Source: CAZHVS01 sp964536015 (GTDB taxonomy: Bacteria; Bacteroidota; Ignavibacteria; Ignavibacteriales; Ignavibacteriaceae). Taken from it: a DNA stretch of 17,513 nucleotides. Shown here in pieces: positions 1-8,000 of the stretch (position 1 is the stretch's first letter; every line of letters begins with the position of its first letter). The stretch is taken from contig CAZHVS010000031.1 of NCBI GenBank assembly GCA_964536015.1, forward strand, positions 1 to 17,513, given 5' to 3'. Below the pieces are notes generated by a model. It searched no databases and had not been told where the DNA came from. It saw only the letters and a program-made list of their open reading frames with translations. The position numbers and the translations under genes are program-made.

Positions 1-69
1 GTCAAGTGATGACAAGGGCAGGTGCGGAACGGAATAAGGCTTGTCAACTGACAATAAGGGCAGGTGCGG
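1..69. repeat. Truncated direct repeat, period 42 bp
   Basis: Two copies of a 27-nt unit lie at 1-27 and 43-69. They differ at only four positions and share the identical 14-mer AAGGGCAGGTGCGG at 14-27 and 56-69. The intervening 15 nt (28-42) are not repeated. A dyad TTGTCA-AC-TGACAA sits at 41-54. The stretch is visibly richer in G and C than the AT-rich DNA after position 90. Reading frame 3 is open from base 3 to a TAG at 87-89 and would encode a 14-residue repeat containing 'RAGA' twice, so this could be the tail of a repetitive CDS. A non-coding intergenic minisatellite is equally possible. The window edge cuts the array, so copy number is unknown. Confidence 0.6.
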
Positions 70-171
70 TGACGAAGAAATATATGTAGATTATTTAATA
101 GAAAGATACAAATAGATTTTTCCTTAATAATTAATTCATAAATTATTTTTCACTAAACATAGGAGAACAAC

Positions 172-873
172 ATGTCCGAAGAACAGAACCCCGGTTCAAA
201 CCCCAATGAGCCAAAAGAAAATGATGGCTCGGCACTTTCAAACATTCCACGTTCAGACCTTGACTTTCTGAGAGTAGCAAAGGCTGTATCTGCTGCGTGG
301 GATAATAACCATTCCATAACTCTTGCATATATTGATTCTAATTCCTTTATGGCATTAGTAAACAGTTATGAGAATTCATTATTATCAAAAATAGACGTGG
401 CAAGCAGGCGTCCGGTTATAACAAATCAACTTGAAAAACTGGACGAACAGATTGATGAGGGAATAAAATACATCAAGGTATATCTTAACGATAAATATGG
501 TCTTGAAGATTCATCATCTCATTATGCTAATTACGGAATAGTAAAGGTAAAAGATAAATGGCTGCTCCCTAAGGACAGGGATATTCGTAAAGAAGCATTA
601 CCAAGAATAATTACAGCCATAACAGAAGATGGTTTTGGAAACAAGCCTTTCGGTCTGCAGTACTGGAATCCAATCAACAATCAATACCCGGCACTTATGC
701 TGCAAGCAGATAGTAATGATTCAACCGTATCATCCAAAGTAAGCGAAAAGAATTTAAGCAAGAATGGAATAAAGAAAGTTCTTAACTCGCTAATTCTTGT
801 ACTGAAAGGAAACTATCCCGATTCTTATCAAGCCGTTTTGCGGGAGTGGGGCTTTATGAAAGAAAAGTATTAA
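172..873 (+). CDS. Hypothetical protein, 233 aa
   Basis: I do not recognise this family. The start is supported by a good Shine-Dalgarno AGGAG at 161-165, six bases before the ATG. There is no signal peptide or membrane segment, so it is probably cytosolic. The first ~25 residues are polar and rich in N, P, E and S, and are likely disordered. A mixed helical region follows (roughly 28-110), then a section with aromatic residues and a 'FGLQYWNP' stretch near 165, a Ser/Asn-rich linker, and a C-terminal helix ending in 'LREWGFMKEKY'. That ending gives the impression of a conserved C-terminal motif in Bacteroidota hypothetical proteins, but this is recollection and not a search result. It stands alone, with the repeat upstream and a terminator downstream. 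No function is proposed. Confidence 0.8.
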   Translation: MSEEQNPGSNPNEPKENDGSALSNIPRSDLDFLRVAKAVSAAWDNNHSITLAYIDSNSFMALVNSYENSLLSKIDVASRRPVITNQLEKLDEQIDEGIKYIKVYLNDKYGLEDSSSHYANYGIVKVKDKWLLPKDRDIRKEALPRIITAITEDGFGNKPFGLQYWNPINNQYPALMLQADSNDSTVSSKVSEKNLSKNGIKKVLNSLILVLKGNYPDSYQAVLREWGFMKEKY

Positions 874-946
874 TATAATTTAGTTGCCCAATAATTACTT
901 TAAGAGTTTTTTCATTTAGCTTATTGTAGGAAAAAATGTTATAACG

Positions 947-981
947 TGCGGGCATTTTGTATCAGATGCCCGCAATTTTTT
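947..981. terminator. Bidirectional intrinsic terminator between convergent genes
   Basis: A perfect 9-bp stem (TGCGGGCAT at 947-955 pairing with ATGCCCGCA at 966-974) encloses a 10-nt loop and is followed by ATTTTTTATTT on the + strand. Reading the - strand, the hairpin is followed within about 10 nt by a short T-run (from AAAAAA near 931-936). It lies between the stop of the + strand 233-aa gene and the stop of the - strand kinase-like gene, so it probably serves both. Stem and tail are read directly from the sequence. Confidence 0.8.
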
Positions 982-987
982 ATTTCA

Positions 988-1683
988 TTACTGTGCAAAC
1001 ATTTTCGGAAATTTTATTACAACTGCTTTGCCTATTATTGCCGCTATTTCTTCGTTGGATAACGACTGTGCATTTATGGTAAGATGATATAATGTTGGGT
1101 CAGAAATCTCTTTGTAAAAATGCGTATGAATATACTTCCGCCTTTTTTCATCTTCCTTTTTTACGAATTCCGTTGCCTGCTTAATATCCATGTGGTAGTA
1201 AGTCATCATATTTTTTATTCTCATCTCAAGCGGGGCAATTAATCTTACGTGAAAAGAGTTTTCCATTTTTGCAGTGATGATGTTCGCACCGCGTCCTACA
1301 ATAATTACATTTCCCATTTCAGCAAGATGAATGATTGTCTCCGAAATTTTTCGCAGCAGAACTTCAGTTGGAGGATGAATGCCCAGCACTTCATTCATCA
1401 AAGACTTTACCGCAGAGTATTTATCTTCTTCAAGATATTGTTTAAGCTTTTCGGGAAGGTCATGGTCTTGCAGTATTTTATCAATAAGGTTTTTATCGAA
1501 AAGAGTAAACTCACGGTTATAAGAAAGGAAAAATTTTATCAGTTCATCGCTTACTCTGTCAGCACCTGAACCGGTTTCTCTTGAAAGTGTAATGCACGGA
1601 CCGCCTTTGTGTGCCGAGCCAGCTTGCCGTGTATGAGTAATAATATATTTTTTTGCTTTTTCAAATGCACCATCTACTTGCAT
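988..1683 (-). CDS. Cytidylate kinase-like family protein
   Basis: A 231-aa P-loop kinase of the cytidylate-kinase-like family (Pfam Cytidylate_kin2 type). The glycine-rich loop is at residues 31-40 (ITLSRETGSG), in the place of the family's usual 'SREYGSGG' pattern. A 'LFDKNLIDKI' segment follows at 61-70, the conserved 'IIVGRGANII' strand-turn at 127-136, and the R/K-rich lid with 'DEKRRKYIHTHFY' around 178-190. Members resemble CMP kinase and presumably phosphorylate a nucleotide or related small molecule, but their substrate is generally not established and this is not the main cmk. The start is backed by an AGGAG on the - strand (complement of 1692-1696). The gene is convergent with the 233-aa gene and divergent from tRNA-Gln. 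Confidence 0.85.
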   Translation of the reverse strand: MQVDGAFEKAKKYIITHTRQAGSAHKGGPCITLSRETGSGADRVSDELIKFFLSYNREFTLFDKNLIDKILQDHDLPEKLKQYLEEDKYSAVKSLMNEVLGIHPPTEVLLRKISETIIHLAEMGNVIIVGRGANIITAKMENSFHVRLIAPLEMRIKNMMTYYHMDIKQATEFVKKEDEKRRKYIHTHFYKEISDPTLYHLTINAQSLSNEEIAAIIGKAVVIKFPKMFAQ

Positions 1684-1782
1684 AACTTTATCTCCTAAAA
1701 ATTAAAACAACAAACAGAACATTAACAGCGGATGAAATTTAGTGTAATAAAAAACAAAAACAAAAAGAGAAATACTAATATG

Positions 1783-1812
1783 TTGTATGAACAAATTATT
1801 TTGATATTTTTG
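1783..1812 (+). promoter_or_regulatory. Candidate Bacteroidota-type promoter for tRNA-Gln
   Basis: TTG at 1783-1785, a 19-nt spacer, then TATTTTTG at 1805-1812, which matches the TAnnTTTG -7 box described for Bacteroidota primary sigma factors. The box ends 12 nt before the tRNA, consistent with a short leader. The motif match is seen; promoter function and sigma type are inferred. Confidence 0.5.
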
Positions 1813-1824
1813 CTAATGAAATTT

Positions 1825-1897
1825 TGCCCTGTGGTGTAACTGGCAACACGTCTGACTCTGGATCAGAAGTCTCCAGGTTCGAACCCTGGCAGGGCAG
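1825..1897 (+). tRNA. tRNA-Gln (anticodon CTG)
   Basis: A full 73-nt cloverleaf. The acceptor stem TGCCCTG (1825-1831) pairs with CAGGGCA (1890-1896), and the discriminator is G1897. The D arm is GTGT/ACAC. The anticodon stem TCTGA/TCAGA encloses loop CTCTGGA, with anticodon CTG at 1858-1860. The T arm CCAGG/CCTGG encloses TTCGAAC. The U1-A72 first pair is a known identity feature of tRNA-Gln. CCA is not encoded (GCAT follows the stem). It reads CAG codons; another Gln tRNA (TTG) must exist elsewhere to read CAA. Confidence 0.95.
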
Positions 1898-1925
1898 CAT
1901 CTTTATTTAACGAGGTGCCCAAATA

Positions 1926-3134
1926 ATGTTAACGTTAAATCATTTAAACTATTACAGACTTCCATGGAACCTTGCTGATAATTCAATTAATTGGCTGGAA
2001 CCGACTGCAAAATGTAATCTCCATTGCGATGGTTGTTACAGAAAGAATGAAAACAATAGTCATAAGTCTCTTCAAACAATAAAGGAAGAACTGGATATAT
2101 TTCAGCGTCTTCGCAAATGTGATGGAGTATCTATTGCCGGCGGCGACCCTTTACTACATCCAGAAATAATTGAAATTGTCCGCGAAGTAAAAAAACGAAA
2201 CCTTAAACCAATAATAAATACAAACGGATTGGCTCTTACTAAAGAGCTGCTGCACGAATTAAAGCAAGCAGGTGTTTATGGATTTACATTTCACATCGAT
2301 AGCAAACAGGGAAGACCCGGTTGGAAAAACAAAAACGAAGTAGAACTGAATGAACTTCGTCTTCACTATGCTAAAATGCTTGCCGACGAAGGAAATATTT
2401 CATGTGCATTCAACTCAACCGTTTATGAAGACACAATGCAATACGTTCCCCAGCTTGTGAAATGGGCGGAACAACATATTGATCTTGTTCAGGTTATGGT
2501 GTTCATTCTTTATCGTGCGGTTAACAACAACCGTGTAGATTTCTATCTTGGCTCTCAAAAGATTGATATGAGTCAACTTGTATATAATGAAGATGAAACC
2601 ACCCGTACAGATATACAAGCACCGGAAATAGTGGAACTTATCAGAACAAAATATCCCGATTTTGAACCTTGTGCCTACTTAAATGGTTCTGAAAAAGTAG
2701 ACTCTTTCAAATGGTTACTAACAGGAAGACTTGGAGTAAGAGGAAAGATATACGGCTATATGGGAAAGAAAGCAATGGAAATTGTCCAGGCTGGTCATCA
2801 TATTTTATTCGATAGATACCTTGCATACTCATCACCCAAGATGACGCGGAAAGGAAAGTCGATGCTCTTATTCAGTCTGCTCGATAAACCATTAAGAAAG
2901 GTTGCAAAAAAGTTTTTGGTTAATCCTCTCAACTGGTTTAAGATATTGCATTATCAATCTGTAATGATAATACAACCGGTCGACTTTCTTGAAGATGGCA
3001 GGCAAAGTATGTGTGATGGTTGTCCTGATATTACCGTATGGGAAGGAAAGCTGGTGTGGTCATGCAGAATGGAAGAGCAATTAAAATTTGGACAGAATCT
3101 GAGGACACTGCCAAAAGGATTTATGCAGAATTGA
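1926..3134 (+). CDS. Radical SAM protein with C-terminal cysteine triad, function unassigned
   Basis: A 402-aa radical S-adenosylmethionine enzyme. The [4Fe-4S] motif is C30-x3-C34-x2-C37 (KCNLHCDGCYR), and the SAM-binding GGDP lies at 72-75, as expected in the first half of the partial TIM barrel. A second group of cysteines near the end, C363-x2-C366-x13-C380, could bind an auxiliary cluster, although three cysteines alone do not prove it. Residues ~265-350 are rich in K, R and aromatics without a recognised motif. The start follows GAGGTG at 1912-1917. The gene sits between tRNA-Gln and tRNA-Glu, with 28 nt from the first tRNA to the ATG, so it may be transcribed from the tRNA-Gln promoter. 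No precursor peptide or partner enzyme lies nearby, so the substrate cannot be inferred. A lipid- or peptide-modifying role is possible but unsupported. Confidence 0.88.
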   Translation: MLTLNHLNYYRLPWNLADNSINWLEPTAKCNLHCDGCYRKNENNSHKSLQTIKEELDIFQRLRKCDGVSIAGGDPLLHPEIIEIVREVKKRNLKPIINTNGLALTKELLHELKQAGVYGFTFHIDSKQGRPGWKNKNEVELNELRLHYAKMLADEGNISCAFNSTVYEDTMQYVPQLVKWAEQHIDLVQVMVFILYRAVNNNRVDFYLGSQKIDMSQLVYNEDETTRTDIQAPEIVELIRTKYPDFEPCAYLNGSEKVDSFKWLLTGRLGVRGKIYGYMGKKAMEIVQAGHHILFDRYLAYSSPKMTRKGKSMLLFSLLDKPLRKVAKKFLVNPLNWFKILHYQSVMIIQPVDFLEDGRQSMCDGCPDITVWEGKLVWSCRMEEQLKFGQNLRTLPKGFMQN

Positions 3135-3152
3135 AAATAAATTCTATTTTTG
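3122..3152 (+). promoter_or_regulatory. Candidate promoter for tRNA-Glu
   Basis: TATTTTTG at 3145-3152 is identical to the -7 box before tRNA-Gln. It is preceded 19 nt upstream by TATG (3122-3125), a partial match to the -33 TTTG element. It overlaps the 3' end of the radical SAM gene and ends 22 nt before the tRNA. The shared octamer before two tRNA genes supports function; no transcript data are available. Confidence 0.4.
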
Positions 3153-3174
3153 CATAAGCAATAATAAATTTATA

Positions 3175-3248
3175 GGCGCGTTCGTCTAGTGGCTTAGGAC
3201 ATTGCCCTCTCAAGGCAGAGATCGCGGGTTCGAATCCCGCACGCGCTA
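3175..3248 (+). tRNA. tRNA-Glu (anticodon CTC)
   Basis: A 74-nt cloverleaf with the bacterial tRNA-Glu pattern. Acceptor GGCGCGT (3175-3181) pairs with ACGCGCT (3241-3247), with a G-U first pair. The anticodon stem TTGCC/GGCAG encloses loop CTCTCAA, with anticodon CTC at 3209-3211. T arm GCGGG/CCCGC encloses TTCGAAT, and the discriminator is A3248. CCA is not encoded. It reads GAG codons; a TTC-anticodon tRNA-Glu should exist elsewhere for GAA. Confidence 0.94.
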
Positions 3249-3325
3249 CTAACTCCCAAATAATTCTCACTCCTCTTGAAGGAAAGTATAATATTAATAA
3301 CATCATTTAATAAATAATCTGGTTT

Positions 3326-3664
3326 ATGAAAAGATACGACAGACATATTTTCATCTGTGAAAACGAAAGAGAAGCCAATCATCCTCGCGGTTGCTGTAAG
3401 CTCAAGGGTGCATCAGAAGTAAAAGAAAAATTCAAAGTAAGATTAAAAGAGCTGAATCTTAATGCAACTGTGCGTGCCAATACCTCAGGCTGCCTTGATG
3501 CTTGTGAACACGGCGTTACAGTTGTTGTCTATCCTGAACAAATATGGTACGGCGGAGTAACAGTTGATGATGTTGAAGAGATAATTCAAAACCATATTAT
3601 TTCCAACTCTCCTGTTGAAAGATTAATGATAAATGATAAGAAGTTCAATAAAGATGCAAAGTAA
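3326..3664 (+). CDS. Thioredoxin-like [2Fe-2S] ferredoxin
   Basis: A 112-aa protein of the (2Fe-2S) ferredoxin domain family with a thioredoxin-like fold. Cysteines at C11 (HIFIC), C23-C24 (GCC), C56 (SGC) and C60 (DAC) give the family's spacing, with C11, one of C23/C24, C56 and C60 as likely cluster ligands. 'SGCLDACEHG' at 54-63 and the following 'VVVYPEQIWYGGV' are typical of the fold. It presumably carries electrons in the cytosol; its partner is unknown. No clear Shine-Dalgarno precedes the ATG. The 3' end overlaps the endonuclease III gene, so the two are probably translationally coupled. Confidence 0.9.
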   Translation: MKRYDRHIFICENEREANHPRGCCKLKGASEVKEKFKVRLKELNLNATVRANTSGCLDACEHGVTVVVYPEQIWYGGVTVDDVEEIIQNHIISNSPVERLMINDKKFNKDAK

Positions 3665-4292
3665 GACTGATAGTAAACGGGCAGAAAAAATAATTTCCAT
3701 TCTTAAAGAAGAATATCCCGAAGCAAAAATAGCACTTGAGTTTAATAATCCGTTTCAGCTTCTTATTTCTACCATTCTTTCGGCACAATGTACTGATGAA
3801 AGAGTGAATCAAGTTACAAAATCATTATTCAAGAAGTATAAATCTCCTATTGATTTCATCAATACTTCATCTGAAGAACTTAAAAAAAATATTTTCTCCA
3901 CTGGCTTTTATAAACAAAAAGCAAAAAGCATAAAGGCATGCTGTACGGTTTTAGTTGATAAATACAATGGTGAAGTTCCAAAAGAAATTGAACAGTTAAC
4001 GCAATTACCGGGTGTAGGCAGAAAGACCGCTTCGGTAGTGGCAGGAAATGCATTTGGCATTCCTGCTATTGCTGTTGATACCCATGTAAAGAGATTATCT
4101 AATCTCCTTGGATTTATTGAGAACGATGATCCAGAAAAAATAGAAATGAAATTAAAAGACCTTCTGCCGCAAGAGGACTGGATTATTTGCGGACATTTGT
4201 TAATGAGTCACGGAAGGAAGATTTGTGTTGCACGAAAACCAAAATGTATGGAATGTATAATAGCTTCCTATTGTCCTTCTTCAAAGAAATAG
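3654..4292 (+). CDS. nth: Endonuclease III (DNA glycosylase/AP lyase)
   Basis: Base-excision repair enzyme that removes oxidised pyrimidines and cleaves the abasic strand by beta-elimination. In the longest reading (ATG at 3633, 219 aa) the helix-hairpin-helix 'LPGVGRKTA' contains catalytic Lys131, and 'AIAVDTH' contains catalytic Asp149. The C-terminal [4Fe-4S] loop is C198-x6-C205-x2-C208-x5-C214, the exact family spacing. Two starts are possible. I chose ATG 3654 (212 aa, 11-nt overlap with the ferredoxin gene) because it matches the usual ~211-aa length. ATG 3633 adds seven residues and gives a 32-nt overlap. Neither has a convincing Shine-Dalgarno. It is the middle gene of a three-gene run and complete. 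Confidence 0.95.
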   Translation: MQSKTDSKRAEKIISILKEEYPEAKIALEFNNPFQLLISTILSAQCTDERVNQVTKSLFKKYKSPIDFINTSSEELKKNIFSTGFYKQKAKSIKACCTVLVDKYNGEVPKEIEQLTQLPGVGRKTASVVAGNAFGIPAIAVDTHVKRLSNLLGFIENDDPEKIEMKLKDLLPQEDWIICGHLLMSHGRKICVARKPKCMECIIASYCPSSKK

Positions 4293-4304
4293 GAAAGGAA
4301 AAGA

Positions 4305-4871
4305 ATGATGAGTGTCGAAAGAAACCGCGAATATTGTTTATCGTTATTACAAGAATATACTAAATCAGAAAGTTTATTGAAGCATGCCTTTGCAGTAGAG
4401 ACATGTGTTCGTGCTTATGCAGAAAAGTATAATGAAGATGTTGAGTATTTTGGCAATGTAGCTCTGCTGCACGATTTTGATTATGAAATGTTTCCCTCTG
4501 CAGAACAGCATCCGTTTGAAGGAGCAAAAATCCTTAAAGAAAAAGGTTTTGAAGATAATTTTATTTACGCAATTCTATCGCACGCAGATTATTCAGGAAT
4601 AAAAAGAGAAACCCTCCTACAAAAAGTACTTTTTGCCTGTGATGAACTTGCCGGGTTCATAACTGCTGTGGTTTATGTTCGTCCATCGAAAACCATCGAT
4701 GAAGTTGAAGTAAAAAGTGTTATAAAAAAAATGAAAGACAAAGCTTTTGCAAGACAAGTTAGCAGAGAAGACATAAAAGCAGGGGCAGAGATTCTTGAAA
4801 TTAAACTGGAGGAACATATACAATTTTGTATTGATGCGATGAAGAAGAATAAGACTTTTCTGGGAATGTAA
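4305..4871 (+). CDS. HD-domain phosphohydrolase-like protein
   Basis: A 188-aa HD-superfamily protein. Metal-ligand candidates, in order, are H27 (LLKHA), H56-D57 (LLHDFDYEM), H69 (EQHPFEGA), H93 (AILSHADYSG) and D113 (LFACDELAGF). This is the pattern of a metal-dependent phosphohydrolase, and the extra histidines suggest a two-metal site. The substrate is unknown; small HDIG proteins of this kind usually act on nucleotides or related phosphate esters. It starts 12 nt after the nth stop codon, and its Shine-Dalgarno AAAGGA (4294-4299) begins just after that stop, so it is almost certainly in the same transcript. ATG 4308 directly follows ATG 4305, so the exact start is uncertain by one codon. 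It is probably cytosolic, with no signal peptide. Confidence 0.88.
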   Translation: MMSVERNREYCLSLLQEYTKSESLLKHAFAVETCVRAYAEKYNEDVEYFGNVALLHDFDYEMFPSAEQHPFEGAKILKEKGFEDNFIYAILSHADYSGIKRETLLQKVLFACDELAGFITAVVYVRPSKTIDEVEVKSVIKKMKDKAFARQVSREDIKAGAEILEIKLEEHIQFCIDAMKKNKTFLGM

Positions 4872-4889
4872 AAAAATCTGACAATTGAC

Positions 4890-4921
4890 TTGACATTCTT
4901 CTATTTACTTAGCTATTTTTC
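4890..4921 (+). promoter_or_regulatory. Candidate promoter upstream of porU
   Basis: TTGACA at 4890-4895 is a perfect sigma-70-type -35 box, with TATTTT (4914-4919) 18 nt downstream. Read as a Bacteroidota promoter it is TTG-N21-TATTTTTC, one mismatch from TAnnTTTG. It would give a 5' leader of roughly 110 nt before the porU ATG. That leader contains a weak hairpin, TTGCT/AGCAA, close to the gene. No Shine-Dalgarno is visible before ATG 5034. Confidence 0.4.
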
Positions 4922-5033
4922 ATCCAACAAATGGAGAATTTTTTTTAGAGATATTTGCTACATCATTATTTATCAAGGAAGTAAGAATAAATTTTTATTT
5001 GCTGCTCTGTAGCAATTAATATTTAGTAGAATT

Positions 5034-8000
5034 ATGAAAAGCAAAATCTCTTATTTGATTCTCTTTTTTTGTTTTATTAATGTCTTTTCACAGAAAGATA
5101 TTAAAATAATTTCTTCAAACGAAAAAAGTCTTACCTTTGAATTTAATCCTATTCTAACAGACACTTCTTTTATTACAATAAATGGTTTTGAATACAGGAA
5201 AGTCAATTTTTATCTTGGTAAATATGATAACCTGATGGAAGGTCTTCCATCTATACAAAAGCGATGGATTAACATTGGTGTGCCGGCTGAAACTGGAAAT
5301 TCTATTAAAGTCTTATCTTATTCTTATTCCGAGTTTGATGGACGTATAGTTCCGATTCCTAAAACAATTAGAGTGGAGGGACAATCTGAATTTCTTTATG
5401 CAGAAAGTTCCGCATATAACCAATTTAAAACTGAAGATATAGTTGAATTTGGTGATTATGGAATTTCGCGCGGACTCAAAATTCAAACAATAAAAGTTGC
5501 TCCTGTTCATTTTGACCCTGTTAATAAAAAGATTCGGTTTTATAATAAAATAATTGTCAGAATAGATTTTGCTGAATCGCAAGTAATAAATAACATAGTT
5601 GGCGATGAATTTCTTATTGGAACTGTAATAAACTATAACACTGCCAAAAAATGGATTGCGCAGCAAAAAGAGCTTGGTAAAACAACTGTAACAAATAGCG
5701 TACTTTCAACTGGCAAATGGTACAGATTTGAAGCTCCTGAAGAAGGATTCTATAAAATTACTAAAGCAATGTTGTCAAGTTATGGAATTGATCCATCGAC
5801 AGTTGATCCGCGAACGATAAAAATTTATAATAATGGTGGTACTATGGTTCCTGAAATAAATAGTTTACCCCGTGTTCAGGATCTTTTAGAAAATGCAATT
5901 TACATTGCAGGTGAAAGTGATGGAAAATTTGATGATGCTGATTATATAATTCTGTATGGAAGAGGAGTGAATTTCTGGTCGTTCGATACAATAAATAATA
6001 AGTTTAAAAGAAATCGTTCTTACTATTCAAAAGAAAATTATTACTGGATAACTTCGGGTGGAACCTTGGGAAAACGAATCCAGGATAGACAAGGAGTAAA
6101 TAATTCTAATCCAGTAGTTGTTTCATCTGCTCCAGCATTTGTTCATTGGGAAGAAGATAAAATTAATGTTGGAAGTACGGGCAGACAATTTCTTGGAGAT
6201 GAATTTAATTCTTCGACAAAGAGCAGAGTATATACAAATAGTCTTGAGGGTTTAATTACATCAACTCCTGTTTATTATCATTATAGATTTGTTAATGCCT
6301 CTTCAGATAATGCATTTTTCAAATTAGAAGAAAATGGGACTGAGGTAAATAGTCATTACATTTCCGGATATGGAACCAATGATTATAGTTATGGCATTGC
6401 TGATAGTCAGACAATTTCGTATTCAGGAAATATTCCAAACAATAGAAGTCTGCTAAAATTTAATTTTATTCCCTATAATTCTTCGTCAATTGGATATCTT
6501 GATTATTTTGAAATTTCTTATCAAAGGAGCTTGCAATACGAAAATAATCCGTTTGTATTTTTTTCTAAGAATCAGAATGGACTTTTCGAATATCAAATTT
6601 CCAATCTTCCTTCAAGTAATGTAAAAGTTTGGGATATTACAAATTATTCCGATGTGAAATTGATTACTTCTCCTACAAAGCAAAGCGGCGGAGAATATTA
6701 TTTCCAATCAAGCGAGATTTTTGGTAAACCTTCTAAATACTATGTAATGGAAGGAGAAAATTACAAGACACCAAAAAATCCTGTTGAAGTTAAAAATCAA
6801 AATTTACACGGAATCTCAGGCGGATATAAATTTATCATAATAACTCATAAAAATTTCAAAGACCAGGCTGAAAGACTTAAGAGTCATAAAGAAAGTCAAA
6901 GTGTTCCTGCAATCTCAACCATTGTTGTAGATGAAGAACAAATATTTAATGAATTCTCTTGTGGTATGAGAGACATTTCTGCAATACGTGATTTTATTAA
7001 ATATGCATATTTCAACTGGCAAATAAAGCCTGCTTATGTTCTGCTTTTTGGTGATGGAGATTATGATTATAAAAATATTGAAAACAACAATAAAAATTTT
7101 GTAATTCCTTATGAGACTGAAGAATCTTTAGATGAAATTTATTCTTACTGTACAGATGATTTTTTTGTCTCAGTAGATGGAAATGATTTAATAGTTGATC
7201 TTTCGATAGGCAGAATTAATGTTCAGACTGTTGATCAGGCAAGAAATGCGGTTGATAAAATCATTGATTATGAGTTGAACTCTGAAAAAGGACTCTGGCA
7301 AAATTTAATTACTCTTGTTGCAGATGACAGCTATACATCCCGCTGGGGAGGTGAGTTTGAACATACTTCTCAGTCAGAAGATTTAAGTAAAAACCATATC
7401 TCAGCATCATTCGATCAACAAAAGATTTACCTTGCAGCTTATCCAACTGTTCAGACTTCAATGGGAAGGAGAAAACCAGGAGTAAATCAAGCAATTATTG
7501 ATGCAATTAACAATGGAACAATTATACTAAATTTTATTGGACACGGAGCTCCCGATTTATGGACACACGAACAAGTTTTTGTTCAAAGTACTACCATTCC
7601 TCAATTGAATAATAAAAATTATTTTTTTCTCACAGCCGCAACTTGTGATTTTGGATATTATGACAGAGCTAATAACTATAGCTCATCAGAAGAATTAATC
7701 CTGAAATCAAATTCCGGTGCAATTGGAACTTTCAGTGCTACCAGACCAGTGTATTCATTAAACAATGCTTTGTTAAATAATTATTTCTACGATCAACTGC
7801 TTGCTGCACCAAGAGATACAATGGAATTAATGATTCCAGTTGGTAAGGCTTTATATCTTACAAAATTAGATTTCTATCAGGTAAATGATTTAAAGTACAA
7901 CCTACTTGGTGATCCAACAATAAGATTAAAAGTACCGAACTATTCTGCAAAAATTGATTCCATAAATGGTAATTCATTAGTGAATGATGTTCAGATTAAA

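Noticed and set aside
1..69. Left-edge repeat as a CRISPR array.
   Set aside because: Only two imperfect copies with a 15-nt gap are visible, the spacer is too short, and no cas gene is present.
1249..1569. A 106-aa + strand ORF antisense to the kinase-like gene.
   Set aside because: The - strand frame contains the conserved kinase-like motifs; the + frame shows no recognisable feature.
1825..3248. Radical SAM gene as a cargo of an element integrated at a tRNA gene.
   Set aside because: No integrase and no duplicated tRNA 3' end were found, and both tRNAs are complete; the composition of the gene matches its surroundings.
3121..3382. Two - strand ORFs across tRNA-Glu (one containing an 'ARAGFEPA' stretch).
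   Set aside because: This is the familiar false ORF produced by reading the antisense of a tRNA gene; the cloverleaf explains the sequence.
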